A stretch of 64,000 nt of DNA, taken from assembly GCF_963678635.1 (NCBI RefSeq), contig NC_087062.1, positions 28,978,833 through 29,042,832 of the forward strand, given 5' to 3'. A program made the translations under genes and the position numbers. The notes beneath the pieces are model-generated. The model did no database searches, had not been told where the DNA came from, and was given only the letters and a program-made list of their open reading frames with translations. The first letter of the stretch is position 1. Every line of letters begins with the position of its first letter. This DNA is from Symsagittifera roscoffensis. Taxonomy: Eukaryota; Xenacoelomorpha; Acoela; Convolutidae. Below are positions 1 to 10,691 of this stretch, in pieces.

Positions 1-179
1 TTTCTGCGCTCATAAGTTTTGTGCCTAACTTATGATAGTAGATTTGATGCAGTTTAAAATTTCTGATACAAAAAATAAAAAAAAACATTACGAGGCCAAA
101 CTGTGCACTGGATAGGAGCACAATTTTGTGTCTGTATGTTCCTGGATTCCAGAGACAAGTCTTAAAATATGTTCTAAAA

Positions 180-500
180 TGTCAGTGGATTCCACAAACA
201 AAATTCCAATGGATTCCGCGTACAAAAACCTGTAACGTAAATTTTGTCGGCACATTTGTTTTGTTGCGGATTCCGCAACGAGCAAATATAGCTAGTTGTT
301 CAGGATTCCGCAACTGTAAGTGGATTCCGCAAAATTTAAGCGGAATCCGCAAATGTAAGTGGATTCCGCAAACTGTAAAGGGATTCCGAATTTTGTTCAG
401 TACTGAACTTGCATATGAACAATTAAAAGCTGAGCTGGAATTCTTATCTCTAGCAATGCGGAATTCAAAAGCAAAGACTTAACCATTGTTAGCGGAATCC
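180..500. repeat. GGATTCCGC minisatellite, block 1
   Basis: The core GGATTCCGC (or its reverse complement GCGGAATCC) recurs near 211, 268, 303, 322, 342, 361, 380 and 491. In the densest part the spacing is 19-20 bp, with linkers of the type AAACTGTAAGT. The core is itself nearly palindromic (GCGGA-T-TCCGC). Open frames across this block are by-products of the repeat and are not genes. Confidence 0.85.
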
Positions 501-589
501 ACGAACAAGTCTTAAAACATTGGTTACCTAAATCGGTGGATGTCATCTTTTAGTATTTTGAAAACACAACACCGAACAATTTCAATATT

Positions 590-1005
590 TGGAGTCAATG
601 AGTTGAGAGTGTACGGAACACACAGCATATCGACAAATTAGTTCAGTATTTGGGATTGCGTCAATTTCAAATACTAATTTTGGAAGCTTAACGCCGAACA
701 AATGCAGTAATTGTAGTCCTTGGGTTGAAAGTGTATGGAAACACAACACACAGCAAATCGCCAAATTAGGTCAGTATTTCGGATTCCATCGATCCCAAAT
801 ACTGATCAGTATTTGGGATTGATGAAATCCCAAAAACTGGAATAATGTGGAATAAATATGGAATATATCTATTATTTGGAGTCATTAGGCTGAGAGTGAT
901 TAGAAACCCAACGCATAGCAAGTCGTCGAATTAGTTCAGTATTTGGGATTTCATCGATCCCAAATACTGGTCAGTAATTGGGATTCCATTAACCCCAAAC
1001 ACTGA
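590..1005. repeat. Palindromic CAGTATTTGGGATT units
   Basis: Repeated units contain CAGTATTTGGGATT and its reverse complement. A perfect 28-bp palindrome lies at 792-819. A second inverted repeat has 13-bp arms at 937-949 and 957-969 around a 7-nt loop. The stretch 590-770 also contains a direct repeat of the type GAGTGTACGGAACACA / GAAAGTGTATGGAAACACA. This is probably a decayed interspersed or foldback element; no coding potential is seen. Confidence 0.7.
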
Positions 1006-1084
1006 TCTATTCTAGTAAATTTCTATTTTAGTGAAATCAAATCATGTATTTAAAAGATATAATTTTAAAGGCTACTACACATTT

Positions 1085-1410
1085 AAATATATGTAAAGGG
1101 AATCCGCAAACAAAATGCGGATTCCACCTACACTTTGCGGATTCCACTTACAATTTGCCGATTCCACCTACAGTTGTGGATTCCGCAACAGCTCAATTTA
1201 ACGATACAAACGTTTTATCATTTGTTTGTGGACTCCACAAACTGTTCTGGATTCCGCAAATACAGTTGCGGATTCCGCAAATTCGCATATTTTTTGAGCG
1301 ATTTCGAGCGGTACAATGATTTAGTTATTTGTTTGTGGAATCCAAAAGTAGCAATGTAGCGGATTCCGCGACAAATCTGATTTTGACCTGTTGCGGATTC
1401 CGCTTACAAT
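1085..1410. repeat. GGATTCCGC minisatellite, block 2
   Basis: This is a second block of the same repeat, with cores near 1090, 1119, 1136, 1154, 1174, 1250, 1268, 1361 and 1393 in mixed orientation. Variants GGATTCCAC and GATTCCACC are common. It is separated from block 1 by the palindromic units. Confidence 0.8.
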
Positions 1411-4239
1411 GCAGAGAATGCACAGTTTGGCCTGGTAATGAATTTTGAAAAAAAAAAACGCTCAGCACACACTGTTGAGTACAAAGTTTTTGTTTGATTT
1501 TTCTCAATGCAATGTTTGAATCATTCAGCATGTTCCAATTGCTCAGAGTATATTTAACTGTGGTATTTAAAAAGTTTACCTAAAAGTGCTTTGTTGTGAA
1601 GTCGAAATCTGTCCAAAGAAACAAACTAAGCCGAGCAAAATTTTTCCTCAACAATGGGCACTTATGGTTAACTAGTTTTTTTCTTAAGTTCAATTTAGTC
1701 ATAAAAAGGAACCTGAAATAAGCTTATCATTAATCAACATGTTATGTTTTTTTTGTGAAAATGGTTACTGATAACCTCTAAAGTTAACATCTTGGCCTGG
1801 ATAGGATTATTTGACAGATTTTTTTCACCTGGTTGCATTTATTGTAGCCGCAGAGTTGAAAAAAAACCAGTTCAAAAGTATTTTAAAAGCATATGAAAAA
1901 TAAGGATAGCATGTTACTGTGCAAGTAACACAGAATGTTCCTACCACATTCCCCGAAATTTTTTTAAGTTAATGTCTTTTCTTCTGCGTTAAGCGACGTT
2001 AGAACTCATCAAAAGTTAGCGGATTAGGTGAAAACTATTAAAATTGTCGTCGCAAAAGAATTGAACAAAAAGATGAAAAAAAAATTCAACAAGAAAATTT
2101 TTATTATATATAAAAATTTTTGTACTAAAAATTTTAAACAATTTTTGAAGTTTATTTTGCGCTATATGAAGCTTATAGTATAAAGATTATTTACTGATTA
2201 TATACAAAACAGATTATATATAGACTATATAACTAATTTATTCAGATTATGTACATATTTAATACAGACTATTTACATATTATATACAAATTAGATACTG
2301 AGATTCTCAACATAGTCGCCAATCAGATATAATGAGTATATTAAAATAAAATTTTAATGAAGGCATTTCATTGAAATTTTTGTGCTGATGTTAGATTTGA
2401 AAGAAGTTTTAAAATCAGTTTTGGGAAAATAAATTGCAATAAAACGAATTGCTCTATACTAACATTTTAAATTTTTTTGTTGATAATTTTTTCACAAAAT
2501 TGCGCTGAAAAAGTTTATCTTTTAAATGACATTGTAGAAATTTTGTCACAAAATTACTTTTCTCACCACGGGCCGCGGGAATCTTTAAGTTGCAAACTTT
2601 GAAAGGGAGTTCTTGGAACTTGTAGTTTGCGGTAAACATTTTTTCTCAGATGAGTTTAGCTCACTATAACATTGAGGAAAATATTTTCTGATAACGAGTT
2701 TTCAATAACTTTGTAAAAAAAATCATTAATTTAATTTCTGGTTCGTCGAAAGAGAAAGTGTTACGACCCCAATAGCTTTTAGGCAATATAAACAATTTTA
2801 TACAGATTTTATAAAGATCATTTACAGATTATCTACAGATTAAGTCAAAACTGATCTTAAATCATCGGGACCTAAGTTTTGCTTGCATAGAATTAAACAA
2901 GGCTCGGGTAAAAACTGATAGTCCAAAAAAATTTTGAGTCAATTTGGTTGATATGAAAAGCAAAAACAGACAGGGCAAACGTTAACGTTTCATTCATATT
3001 AAACGAAATTAGACTTCCCTACTCCGGAAAACAAGTTTTAAAAAGCGTTTTATATCATGACTTCACAATTTTTTTGTGGTTATTCAGAACAAAACTTTAA
3101 AATTTGCAAATTTTTCGCAAGGCAGTCGTTTTTTGATTTCTTTGAGCTACTTCAGAAGTTTTCTTGATGAAGTTGTATGTTTTAGACAAAATCTAAAATA
3201 AATAATATGCAAGATTTTGTTTTGTTATATTATCCGCGCCGAATTTTCTTGGTTATATTTTATTTTGAGAAAATATTGCCAAAATGTTGCCACTATAATC
3301 GATAACGAGTAATTAATTTAGCCAAATTTTTTTATTATGCTAGCGAAAAAATGGATTATTATAACGCATTACCTTTCTATTTAAGTCTGTTTTAATTTCC
3401 AAATAATCTCAAGTTATTTTTTTGCTATTTTTTTTGCTGTTTTAAAGTACCTGATGATTTTCGGATCCGAAAAATGCGAGAGAGTGAATTGAGGCGGTGA
3501 AAACCCCTCCCCCCGCTTCACGCAGCCTTAGTTAGTTAGAAAAGTTGCAAGAAGGAGCTGTGGCCGGATTATAAAAACTCAACATTTTTTTGAACGTTGA
3601 AAACACTGGCCAAAAATGACAATTTTACGCAATTTTTAATCATTTTTTGATTAAAAAAGTGCTATTTTCTGGTCAAACTGCTGAAGGCTCTATACTAAGG
3701 AGGAAGTTAAGCTGGAAAAACGCGCAGCAAATAATCGAACAAAGGTAAATAACAAGGAAAAATATCAGAAAAAGATTTTGAAGTAAAAAAGGGAAAAATG
3801 GAGTGAAAAAGAAAGAAAACGTGTCAACATTTTCCGTGTCAAAATAATATTTAATTTAACTAAGTCAACATCTATTTTGCAAAAGCACCGCTCAAGTTTT
3901 CGAATTTTCTGGAAATTGCTTGAATATGACTGACGTAATTTAGAAAAGAAACGGACAATAATCACTTTAAGCCACTGTGATCTGATATATTGGATTTTTT
4001 TGTTTATCAAAAATAATAACATTAAATCGGTTTGAATCGATTAAAATCGTTTGTTTTACGTTTTATAGATACTGGCAAGCAAAAGCCAGTATCTTCGATT
4101 AATATTTTACCATGAACATATCGCCAGATAATACATAATAATCGGAGAAATTTCGGTGCGGGTAATCATTCCCCAGATGGCATTGTTACAAAAATTAAGC
4201 GAGAATTTGTATTGGTTACGCTCACCAGCGGATATAAGG
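1411..4239. other. Gene-free AT-rich stretch
   Basis: No coding feature is supported. It holds a copy of the hairpin motif GTGCAAGTAACACAGAATGTTCC near 1918-1945, which belongs to the same family as copies at 20918 and 52028. It also holds two short arrays of CAGATTA-type repeats (2195-2300 and 2790-2850). The longest open frames are short, AT-driven and show no recognisable domain. Confidence 0.6.
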
Positions 4240-4575
4240 GGATGGGCGTTGGCGGACGCCCCCTTCCCCTCAGGATTTCGACCCCTTGCCGACCCAAAGG
4301 GTCCCCCTTGTATTATTTTGAGATATCCATTTTTTGTGACCGACCCTTAAAATTTTCCAAAGGCGCCTAAAAACGCCTTTCTTGGTCTGTTTTTTTTTCA
4401 AAACTTTGCGTGCGGCGCAGAAAACTTCGGGAAAATGGTGTCTTTATTGTGATAAAGGAGAGCTCAGAAAATCAATTTGGTCGAACTAAAAAAAAGTCGA
4501 AAAAATAATCGAATTTTTTTGAAAATCCACCCGAATCCCCCCTCCCCTCGAGAAAATCCTAGATCCACCCCTGCT
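4240..4575. repeat. Dispersed repeat R3, copy 1
   Basis: The segment with TCGACCCCTTGCCGACCCAAAGGG, TTTGAGATATCCAT, GCGGCGCAGAAAA and GAGAGCTCAGAAAATCAATTTGGT is matched in the same order and orientation by 59215-59560. A fragment also occurs at 17660-17700. It is a non-coding dispersed repeat of unknown class. The 64-residue open frame across it is not supported as a gene. Confidence 0.75.
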
Positions 4576-5455
4576 ACGCTAATCATTCCACAGACATTGT
4601 TACACGATTTAGGGTAGAATATGTACAGGTTACGCTGATTATTCCCTAGACGGCATTGGACAAGAAGCAGTCAAAAACTAATCAGCCAATTTTCGGGTTT
4701 GATGTCGCCTAAACATTTTTCAGCTGATGAGTCCTTCTTGTTATGCAGCAACGGGTAGGTAACCGGCTCTAACTTTCGTACAGCATTCATTCTGTTGGCA
4801 AGCCTACATCGGTCACTATTCTGCTTTTCAGGTTGTTTGATTTCCTGTTTGAAAATGTTTGCGTGTGTTTGGTATGCAGCAACCTGATGACTTAATCAAA
4901 AATCAAATACAGTTTTTGCTTAAAAATACTTTTTACTACCAATTTTTTTGCCTAAAATAAACTCTTATGTTTTGCCTAATATAGCGTTCTCCTTCTATAG
5001 TCCCCTTTTGTTTGATAATTTGTTAAATAACTGAATATGTAGTTTTTATTTAATTTAAAATCATACAAATCAAGTAATAAATGGACATTTTGTGGTGGCA
5101 ACTAATTAGAAATAATCAGGGACGGATTTAGCATTTTTGAGAGAAGGGAGTTCTTTTGCAAAAAAAAATTTTTAAATTCGAAAGTGAGGCCAGTTAAAAC
5201 TTTAAATGAAAAAATTGTCTCAGGGAAAAACCACACCAATCACAAATATTCCGTCCCCTTCTTTAAAAGTCAGAATGAAATTACAAACAGGAAAAGTTTT
5301 AGCAAAAATATTTTTTTATCAGAATTCAAGGTTTATCTTACTACGTGGATGCAACAATAAGATGGACTTAATCAATCTTGCTTAGTGATTAAAAGCAAAA
5401 TTGGATTATGCAAAATTTGGAAAAGCAATTTAAAATTGAAGAAAATTTTACCGGA
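4576..5455. other. Gene-free stretch before Gypsy-1
   Basis: No gene is seen. The motif ACCACACCAATCACAAATATTCCGTC near 5230-5265 matches the terminal motif of other dispersed repeats (18690, 19240, 58910, 59620). The last five bases, CCGGA at 5451-5455, are the left target-site duplication of Gypsy-1. Confidence 0.6.
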
Positions 5456-5761
5456 TGTGGTACAGCACCTAGCACCTACTGCATGTGCAGTAACCATGTT
5501 AACTTCGCTGCACACTAACCTTTGAACGCATATCGGTATCTGTAATTATATATATATTGTTATTAAGTTATGTCAAGGTCACGCAGTGTTGATCGCTGGT
5601 TAGACTTTAGTTTGTTGTTGAGCTCTGCGTACCAAGATACGTTTATAGAGCTGGTTCACGGAACCGTAGATCATGAAAGAAAACAAAATTTCGGTTTGAA
5701 TTAAACTCTTGAAACTAGATCATTTTCAATTGAGCTTATAGCATTACATCACCTTACCACA
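5456..5761 (+). repeat. Gypsy-1 5' LTR
   Basis: This 306-bp repeat is matched by 12237-12532. It begins TGTGGTACAG and ends CCTTACCACA. Compared with the 3' LTR it carries an extra AGCACCT near 5466 and a longer TA run near 5550, which explains the length difference. Indels between the two LTRs indicate substantial age. Confidence 0.95.
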
Positions 5762-6835
5762 TGGCGCAGCCAGCAGGATTCATGGCACAGGATAACCGAA
5801 CGGACATGGGTATCCCAGTGTTCGGATCCACCGTGGAATTTCAAAATTTGGTTGGATCAATTTATGCTAGCAGTGACGGTCAAAGAAAATGTGAATCCTG
5901 AGATATTACTAGAAGAACCGAAAGAAGTCAATGATGAGCCAATGCCCCGCCCTGAAACTCCAGGAGAAAACGATACTGCTCAGGCAGTAACGGATCGGGA
6001 GGCGAGAGATAGACTAAGAAGAGACAGAGTAATACTCAAAAACGAAGAGAGAAGGTAACGAGGACCCAAGGTAGGCATAATGTGTTTTACAACGAATTTT
6101 AAAAACGACTTACCTCTCGTCTATTTCCGGCGTTAGGCACAGAAGGAAAGAAGAAATTCGTACAGAAAAATCCAAATATTGAAATTTCAAAACTTAAATT
6201 CAGAGATATGGTGAGATTGGCTAAAGTATCATTTGAAAAGACTAAAAACATTAGGTACGAGAGATACAGATTATTCACCAGGACACAAGAATCCGGAGAG
6301 ACTTTGGAGTCTTTTCATGCGGCTTTAACTGCACAAGCAGCTACGGCCGAATTGGGTGGATTAGAGGAAGAATTGGTGAGAGATCTATTCATATCACGAA
6401 TGAAGAATACTGCCCTTCAAGATACATTGACATTTGAAAATTTCGCACCAGATGAAGTACTCAAACGAGCTATTAAATTTGACATGGCAAGCAAACAACA
6501 CAAGTGTTTCAGAAATCGGTAGTAGGAAGCTCAACTGGAAGACAATTCTCTGGGCCTCAGATTAAAATAAAACAAGAGCCAATTATGGCAGTTGGAAATA
6601 AAAATCAAAATTACAGGAGATCGAGTCGAAATCAATTCAAAAAGAAATGGAACGATAACAAAGACACAAAAACCAGAACTGAAAAAAACCATGTACCAGA
6701 TGTGGCAGAACATTTGGAGAAAGACATTTGAAAAGTTTTCCAGCTATGGGAAAAACATGTAGAAGCTGTATTAAGCAAAACCATTTTGCAAAAATGTGTC
6801 GATCGAATCAAGTGAACGAGATTGCGGAAGAAAAC
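5761..6835 (+). pseudogene. gag: Gypsy-1 gag (broken)
   Basis: Capsid and nucleocapsid precursor, now split over several frames. A reading frame starts at 5761 and is lost near 5900; another covers 5852-6058. The capsid-like part (6208-6522) is alpha-helical with RTQESGETLESFHAAL, a typical gypsy capsid motif. The nucleocapsid follows at about 6695-6800 in a third frame. It has an upstream Cys cluster (C-x2-C followed by His) and then a canonical CCHC knuckle (C-x2-C-x4-H-x4-C, CRSCIKQNHFAKMC). The spacing of the two clusters is familiar from gypsy gag proteins. At least three frame changes separate the pieces, so no full Gag can be made. Confidence 0.85.
5762..5779 (+). other. Gypsy-1 primer-binding site
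   Basis: TGGCGCAGCCAGCAGGAT directly follows the 5' LTR and begins with TGG, the complement of a tRNA CCA end. It resembles the TGGCGCAG type of site found in some insect gypsy elements; the tRNA was not identified. The first in-frame ATG for gag (5761-5763) consists of the last LTR base plus the first two bases of this site. Confidence 0.75.
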
Positions 6836-7300
6836 TCTAGCTCAGAGGAAGAGTGCAACTTAATTCACTGTTTTAATTCCTGTGAGGAGTTTGAAATTAT
6901 GGTGGTCGAACATAGACTACATGATTCGCATGGAAAAAATGGAAAAATAAGATCAGGAGTCAAAGACAACAATGTGATAAAAGATACAAACGATGTTCGA
7001 AAAATTGACATTAGAAGAGATCCAAAATCACACCAAATAAAAGCGTTGAAAGCGTTGGTAAGAATCGACAAACATATTATAACTATGACGATCGATACGG
7101 TAAGTCCAGTATCGTTTCTGAATTGGACAACGGCAAAACAAATGATGGAGGGAGCGCCAAAAATAAAATTCATCCCAGCTGAAGAACTGAACCTGTCGAC
7201 ACAGTTTGTTGATTATAACCAGCGACCAATTCAAACACTAGGAGCATTATGTACTAGTATAAGGTCAGCGGGGTGGGAAGTGACATCGTTATAAGTGACA
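6836..7300 (+). pseudogene. pol: Gypsy-1 protease (broken active site)
   Basis: Retroviral-type aspartic protease region in the frame that continues from the nucleocapsid (6728-7294). The active-site segment near 7085-7115 reads IDTVSPVSFLN. Families with this fold use D-T/S-G, so the Gly is replaced by Val. The surrounding hydrophobic strand (RIDKHIITMTIDT) and the following LN..TAKQM helix fit the fold. The frame ends at a stop at 7292-7294, before RT. The protease would be inactive even without the downstream stop. Confidence 0.75.
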
Positions 7301-7344
7301 GAACGCCGAGCACGATGTATTCTGGGATTAGATTTACATGAAAA

Positions 7345-8740
7345 TTGGAAATACAGACGTCACAGAAGTCTGCACCGTCACAAAAATCCAGGTTTGACGT
7401 GCTAATGTGCGAGCAGTCGGAAGGTATGAAACATCAATTTTACCAAAAAATCTCGTCCCTATTTGATCGAAAAGGGGAATCAAAAAATCACGTGGTGAAC
7501 ACAAAATTCAAATACCCACTGTGCCCCATTCAAGAAAAAGGTAGGAGGATACCTATACATATACAAGAAAAAGTGCAAGCCGAATTATCGAAGTTGTTAC
7601 GATTCCATTAAATTGGCGTTAGATGCAGAACCCATAAACAGGCAACTGTATAACAACAAATATCAGATGCCGAATGTGGACGAATTACTGGATGGAGTAA
7701 GCCAAATAGTAACTGCTAATACAGCAGGTATGTTGTATTTCACGGTATTGGATTTGAAATACGCTTATAGTCAAATTAGACTAAATGCTGGAACAGCGCA
7801 GCAGTGTAACTTTAACATAGTGGGTGGGCAGGCAACAGGAACATATAGAATTCTAACCGGGTTCTATGGATTAGTAGACATGCCTGCAGAATTTCAAAAA
7901 GCCATGGATCGAAAAAATAGTTTCTGCTTTCTGGATGACATTCTGATCGTATCAAAGGGGGAAAAACACGAACATGAACAGCTAGTAACCGACGTTTCAA
8001 AGAAATTGGATAATGAAAATTTAGCGTTAAAATTGGAAAAATGCGCATTTTTTCAACCAGAGGTGAACTGGTTAGGTCACAAACTTACAATCACCAAGAC
8101 AGAGGCAATACTAAAGTTGCAACACCCGAAGTCTCTAAAACAATTGAGATCGTTTATGGGTAGTATTAACAATCTTTCTTAATTCATCCCCAACGCTGCG
8201 AGCTTAACCGATCAGCTCAGACCATTGTTAAGAGAAGAAAACGAGAAAAAAAATGAAAATTGCCCGTGAAAAAATTTGAATGGGGGGAAATGCACTCTTT
8301 GGTTATTCGAAGAAATAAAAAAGGCGGTGGCAAAGATCGCACAAGTTCATTATTATGACCCCAAAAAGGATACTCGGGTAAAGTGTGATGCAAGTCACAG
8401 TGGTCTCGGAGCAACTTTAGAACAGAAAACAGATAACGGATGGGTACCTATTGCGTTGGCATCACGTTATCTTAACGCTCAGGAAAATAAGTATTCGACA
8501 AACGAAATAGAACTGCTCGCAGTAGTTTGGGCGGTAGATAGGTTTAAACACTACCTACTGGGGAAAGAATTCATTCTGGCTAGAGACCATAAAGCTCTTA
8601 CATCAGCACTAGGAGAATATAAATCTAACAAAACGTACCAATCCCGACTTACTAGGTGGGTATATAGACTACTACCTTACCAATTTAGAATGGTACGTAT
8701 ACCAGGTAAAGACACGGGGATTGTGGACTATATGTCATGA
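7345..8740 (+). pseudogene. pol: Gypsy-1 reverse transcriptase and RNase H (broken)
   Basis: The RT lead-in (RRIPIHIQEKVQAELSKLL) lies in one frame ending at 7611. RT proper continues from 7613 in another frame, with VLDLKYAYSQIRL, GFYGLVDMPAEFQ and the catalytic box FLDDILIVSKG (usual form Y-x-DD). After a stop at 8180-8182 the connection and RNase H domain run from about 8276 to 8740, with CDASHSGLGATL, EIELLAVVWAVDRF and RDHKAL (usual TDHKAL). RNase H ends at a TGA at 8738-8740. The order RT then RNase H is that of gypsy pol. One frameshift near 7611 and several in-frame stops inactivate it. Confidence 0.92.
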
Positions 8741-9553
8741 GAGCCAATTGGGGAACCGTGGCCAGAGACATACTTTGATGAAAAATTCGTTGTAGCATCG
8801 ATTGAATCTTTCCATAAAGCACTCGACTGCTTAAGCAGCCGGCTAAACGATACAGTAAACACAAACCAGAATGAAAATATTCTAGAACATTCTGGATTGA
8901 GAGACACAATGGTTGAATTAAACGATACGTCATCCCACGGTTGCTATAGCAACCGTGCGGTTCAAAAACGAACACGGCTCGACCGGAACGAAAACGGTCC
9001 AAACTCAAGTCTCTCAAATTGTGAGCCGAACACTTTAAGTAAACTTTCTCATTGCAAACAGTCGGTCGACGATACTAGAAAACAAAAATATCTAGAAAGA
9101 AAATACAGAATGGAGGAAAAACCGAAAAAAACAGTGAAAATAGTGGAACGAGAAAGAAACAGAGATCAAATGCTGGAACAAGTGACGGAAACGAGATATC
9201 GGAGAACAAGAACAGTGCAACGAGGACACGTATCAGACAGATCAGAGGATGATATGCCACAGGTTGAATGGCGGAAAATGGATATCGTTAATCAGAGAAG
9301 GGATTTAGGACAATCAACTTCATTGCCAACACATTTAGGGACTCCACAATCAGAGCCCAAATGGCTAATTTCCTTCTGGGATTTAGTTGGGTCAGAACGG
9401 AGAGACAAAGTGATACCGGGGAGTTTGCTAGAGTTAGAAGCGTCAACAGATATGTCCAGTACACAAAAGAACATACCAGAAAGAAACGATGTGAAAGTTA
9501 TAGAAGTGAACCTTCGGCCGACAGCCCAATATCAAGCCCTGAGATTAGTCTAG
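8741..9553 (+). other. Gypsy-1 charged spacer between RNase H and integrase
   Basis: The pol frame continues through this segment with a stop at 8738-8740 before it and another at 9551-9553 after it. It encodes a long, strongly charged Arg/Lys/Glu-rich stretch (8897-9553, about 218 codons) with no domain I recognise. Such a long insert between RNase H and integrase is unusual. A perfect 22-bp palindrome lies within it at 8936-8957. Confidence 0.55.
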
Positions 9554-10634
9554 TTGGGGGGACGGAAGAGCGATAGGAGATCCAGAAAAGAAGAATTCCG
9601 ACAAGCAGAACAATTAGAAGACAATAACCGGCAGAACTTGTCGAAACTTTTCGACCGAAACCTACTTGCCGAATTAACAACGGAGGATACATGGATGGAT
9701 AGATTAAGGAGAGTGATAGAACGGAAAAATCGCCATTCATTCGAGATGATGGGGCCCTATACGAATTCACTCTGGCATCAAATGGCCGTTGTAGACGATT
9801 GTATCGTAGTAGATGGGAGATTAGCCGTTCCAGGACAACTGCGTCCTGCAGTGTTGAAACGAACTCACCGAGGCCACCCAGGACAAGAAGCCATGTTGGA
9901 CGTATTTCTATACCTGTGGTGGCCACATATGCACAAAGATATTGTGAATATGGCAGAGGAATGTCGTAGCTGTACTCGCTATGGTAAGAACGTTATATGT
10001 ATCATACCAAAAAATGCGTCAAAACCACTCCCACTGCTCACGCAGCCGGGGCAGGAACTGCAAATAGATTATGCGGGCCCCATAGAAGATAAAAAGGGGG
10101 AAGAAAATCTACCTGCTCACAGCTATAGATAGATATTTTAAATTTCCTTCAGTAAAAATAACAAAATCGACTGGGGGCAAGTCATCGGTGAAATTTCTGC
10201 GTACTTATATTGATTTACACGGAATACCTGAATCATTAAGAACTGATCAGTTCTCGAGATTTAAAGGCAAAACAATGAAAAAGTTCTGTACTGAATATAA
10301 TATCGAACAAAAATTCTGCCCGGTAGGGGACCACTGGGGATGTGGTCTGGTTGAGCGAACCATTCAAACAATCAAACGAAGACTGGGAGTTATGTTATTG
10401 GATGAAAATGTCACATCAATAAAACTTGCTCTTAGCACGATAATTCGAGGTCTTCGGTGGAGTAAGCAAAAAACGAAAAAATGCTCTCCATTCGAAGCAC
10501 ACTTTGAACGACTTCCAAAAACAGAATTCAAAATATTAAGGGACAAGTTCATTAAATACTCTGATCGTTTAGATAAGAAACACCTGGAGCGTTCAGCTCT
10601 CACCGCTTCACAGTTGAAAAGACGGGTTGACTAA
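9554..10634 (+). pseudogene. pol: Gypsy-1 integrase (broken)
   Basis: The N-terminal zinc-binding part (HRGHPGQEAML... then CRSCTRY, an HHCC arrangement) and the first catalytic Asp (LQIDYAGPIED) lie in the frame that ends at 10132. The core continues in a different frame at 10188-10634, with LRTDQFSRFKG carrying the second Asp. It then has DHWGCGLVERTIQTIKRRLG, with the catalytic Glu in VERT. This is a DDE retroviral-type integrase split by one frameshift between 10132 and 10188. Upstream the frame is the same as RT (7613) and RNase H. Confidence 0.92.
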
Positions 10635-10691
10635 TCACGCGATAACGTCAAAATCGTAAGAAAGGGCCAAAACAGTAGAGAAGTCAGTCCC

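Noticed and set aside
126..482. 118-codon ORF (and 1044-1319, 1135-1359) as genes
   Set aside because: They are translations of the GGATTCCGC minisatellite; the repeated CKWIPQ-type words come from the DNA repeat.
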